DNA from: Halobacteroidaceae bacterium
Lineage (GTDB): Bacteria > Bacillota > Halanaerobiia > B1SED10-174
Direction of reading: 5' to 3'
Assembly (NCBI GenBank): GCA_003550445.1
Contig: PUKG01000217.1
Span: forward strand, 1-12,888
Length of the DNA: 12,888 nt
This document shows, piece after piece, positions 12,063-12,888 of the stretch (position 1 is the stretch's first letter; each line of letters opens with the position of its first letter). The notes under the pieces were generated by a model, which did no database searches, was not told where the DNA came from, and was given only the letters and a program-made list of their open reading frames with translations. Both the position numbers and the translations under genes were made by a program.

Positions 12063-12888
12063 ATGGGTGAAAAAAAATATTCCTCCAGAAAAACGGCTTA
12101 TGGACGAACCCGGGATGGCAGTCGTTATTTTGTTAATAATAGAGTATATGGGAGATCCCGGGGAAGAAAACTTGATTTCCAATGGAAATGGAAAAAACCA
12201 AATCTTAGCCCTCAAATTTTAGGAATACTAATTTTGATTCCGGTTCTACTTTTGTTGGGCTTCTTTATTTTCTATACTCCAAAAGCAACCCTTGTTATTA
12301 AAGCCTCGGAAGGTGGAAACATCCTGGAACCCGGAGTTGGAAATTTTTCCATTGCCAGGGGTGAAATGGCCACGGTTTCGGTAGAACCGGAAGAAGGCTG
12401 GAAGTTTAAGGGCTGGGAAGGTGATGCTGCTGGTCCCGATGATACCCTGGTCCTGGAAATGGATGGGGACAAAGAATTAACAGCCATATTCGAACCAATT
12501 AAATACAGTTTTCGGGGTAAAGTTGAAGGGCAGGGTGAGTTTTATGTATCACCAAAAAAGGAAACCTACCGACATGGAGAGAGGTTGGTTTTAGAGGTAA
12601 AACCAAAAGAGGGCTGGCGGTTTGTAGGCTGGGCCGGAGATGCGGAAGGTAGTGAAAATGCTCTTGAACTGACAATAAAGCAGGATAAAGAAGTTTGGGC
12701 CGTATTTGAACCTATTGAATATAGCTTCCGTGCAGATATTGAAGGCCAGGGTGAGTTGAATGTATCGCCTCAAAAAGAAACCTACAGGTATGGAGAGAGC
12801 CTTGTTTTAGAAGCCAGGGCCAATGAAGGCTGGCAATTTTCCGGTTGGAAAGGTGACGCTTCGGGAGAGGGAACCAAGACTACCCTGG
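12063..12888 (+). CDS. Membrane-anchored InlB B-repeat surface protein, 5' part
   Basis: The frame starts at ATG 12063 and runs off the right edge (275 codons visible). Residues 1-49 are strongly basic (RKTAYGRTRDGSR, GRSRGRK, KWKWKK). Residues about 50-70 are one hydrophobic helix (PQILGILILIPVLLLLGFFIFY), a signal anchor leaving the rest outside. From about residue 73 come 72-residue repeats of the InlB/'divergent B-repeat' type, with marks GWKFKGWEGDA, GWRFVGWAGDA and GWQFSGWKGDA and linker FEPIKYSF / FEPIEYSF; at least three copies are present, the last cut by the edge. Such repeats form small beta folds in surface adhesins and stalks of Firmicutes. GGAGG (12044-12048) is 14 nt from the ATG, longer than usual; only ATC and ATT codons lie nearer in frame. 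The binding partner is unknown. Confidence 0.88.
   Translation, partial: MGEKKYSSRKTAYGRTRDGSRYFVNNRVYGRSRGRKLDFQWKWKKPNLSPQILGILILIPVLLLLGFFIFYTPKATLVIKASEGGNILEPGVGNFSIARGEMATVSVEPEEGWKFKGWEGDAAGPDDTLVLEMDGDKELTAIFEPIKYSFRGKVEGQGEFYVSPKKETYRHGERLVLEVKPKEGWRFVGWAGDAEGSENALELTIKQDKEVWAVFEPIEYSFRADIEGQGELNVSPQKETYRYGESLVLEARANEGWQFSGWKGDASGEGTKTTL
12501..12888 (+). repeat. 216-bp in-frame repeats encoding InlB-type units
   Basis: The unit starting at 12501 (aaatacagttttcgg) restarts at 12717 (gaatatagcttccgt), a period of 216 bp or 72 codons. An earlier, more divergent unit occupies about 12285-12500. Unlike the repeats at the left end of the window, these copies differ at many synonymous positions, so they are older. 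Confidence 0.8.

Noticed and set aside
1..12888. CRISPR array
   Set aside because: The only regular repeats are in-frame coding repeats of 255 and 216 bp; no short repeat-spacer pattern exists.

Overview
The window looks like the chromosome of a low-GC, anaerobic, Gram-positive-type bacterium, most likely a Clostridia-class Firmicute. This is inferred from AT-rich spacers, strong GGAGG-type ribosome binding sites, GTG/TTG starts, vegetative promoters with exact TATAAT boxes at 17-bp spacing, a DUF1847 protein (common in anaerobes) and large repeat-built surface proteins. No rRNA, tRNA, CRISPR array or intact mobile element was seen.

Layout, left to right. (1) 1-1037 (+) is the 3' part of a surface-type protein built from near-identical 255-bp (85-aa) tandem repeats, followed by a strong terminator hairpin. 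(2) 1203-1358 (-) is a 51-codon N-terminal remnant of an IS256-family transposase whose ribosome binding site and start lie in a long hairpin. (3) 1707-2438 (-) is a lipoprotein of unknown function. It has a clear promoter about 300 nt upstream and a long leader with a terminator and mutually exclusive alternative stems, which looks like an attenuator or an unassigned riboswitch. (4) 3124-3780 (+) is a DUF1847 cysteine-rich protein. (5) 4104-4691 (-) is a CDP-alcohol phosphatidyltransferase with its own promoter. (6) 5330-6232 (+) is an EVE-HNH endonuclease, probably restricting modified DNA. (7) 6662-8349 (+) is a tight three-gene operon: XRE repressor, ImmA/IrrE-type metallopeptidase and PIN-like nuclease. 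It has a good promoter flanked by inverted repeats. (8) 11430 down to 8692 (-) is a MarR-regulated membrane-lipid-type operon: MarR regulator, dolichol/phytol kinase-like (CTP-transferase superfamily) membrane protein, and a fusion of a CDF-like six-helix membrane domain to an HSL-type alpha/beta hydrolase. A perfect 24-bp palindrome covers the -35 box of its promoter. (9) 12063-12888 (+) is the 5' part of a membrane-anchored protein with InlB-type B repeats, running off the window.

Functional reading. Regions 6 and 7 resemble a small defence or toxin-antitoxin island: a modification-dependent nuclease beside a protease-controlled repressor and a putative RNase effector. Region 8 is a self-regulated lipid or isoprenoid module whose last gene is an unusual fusion; its CDF metal-ligand positions are replaced (H to R, D to E, H to K), so it is unlikely to be an ordinary metal exporter. 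The leader in region 3, the fusion in region 8 and the three-gene operon in region 7 are the best candidates for something undescribed.
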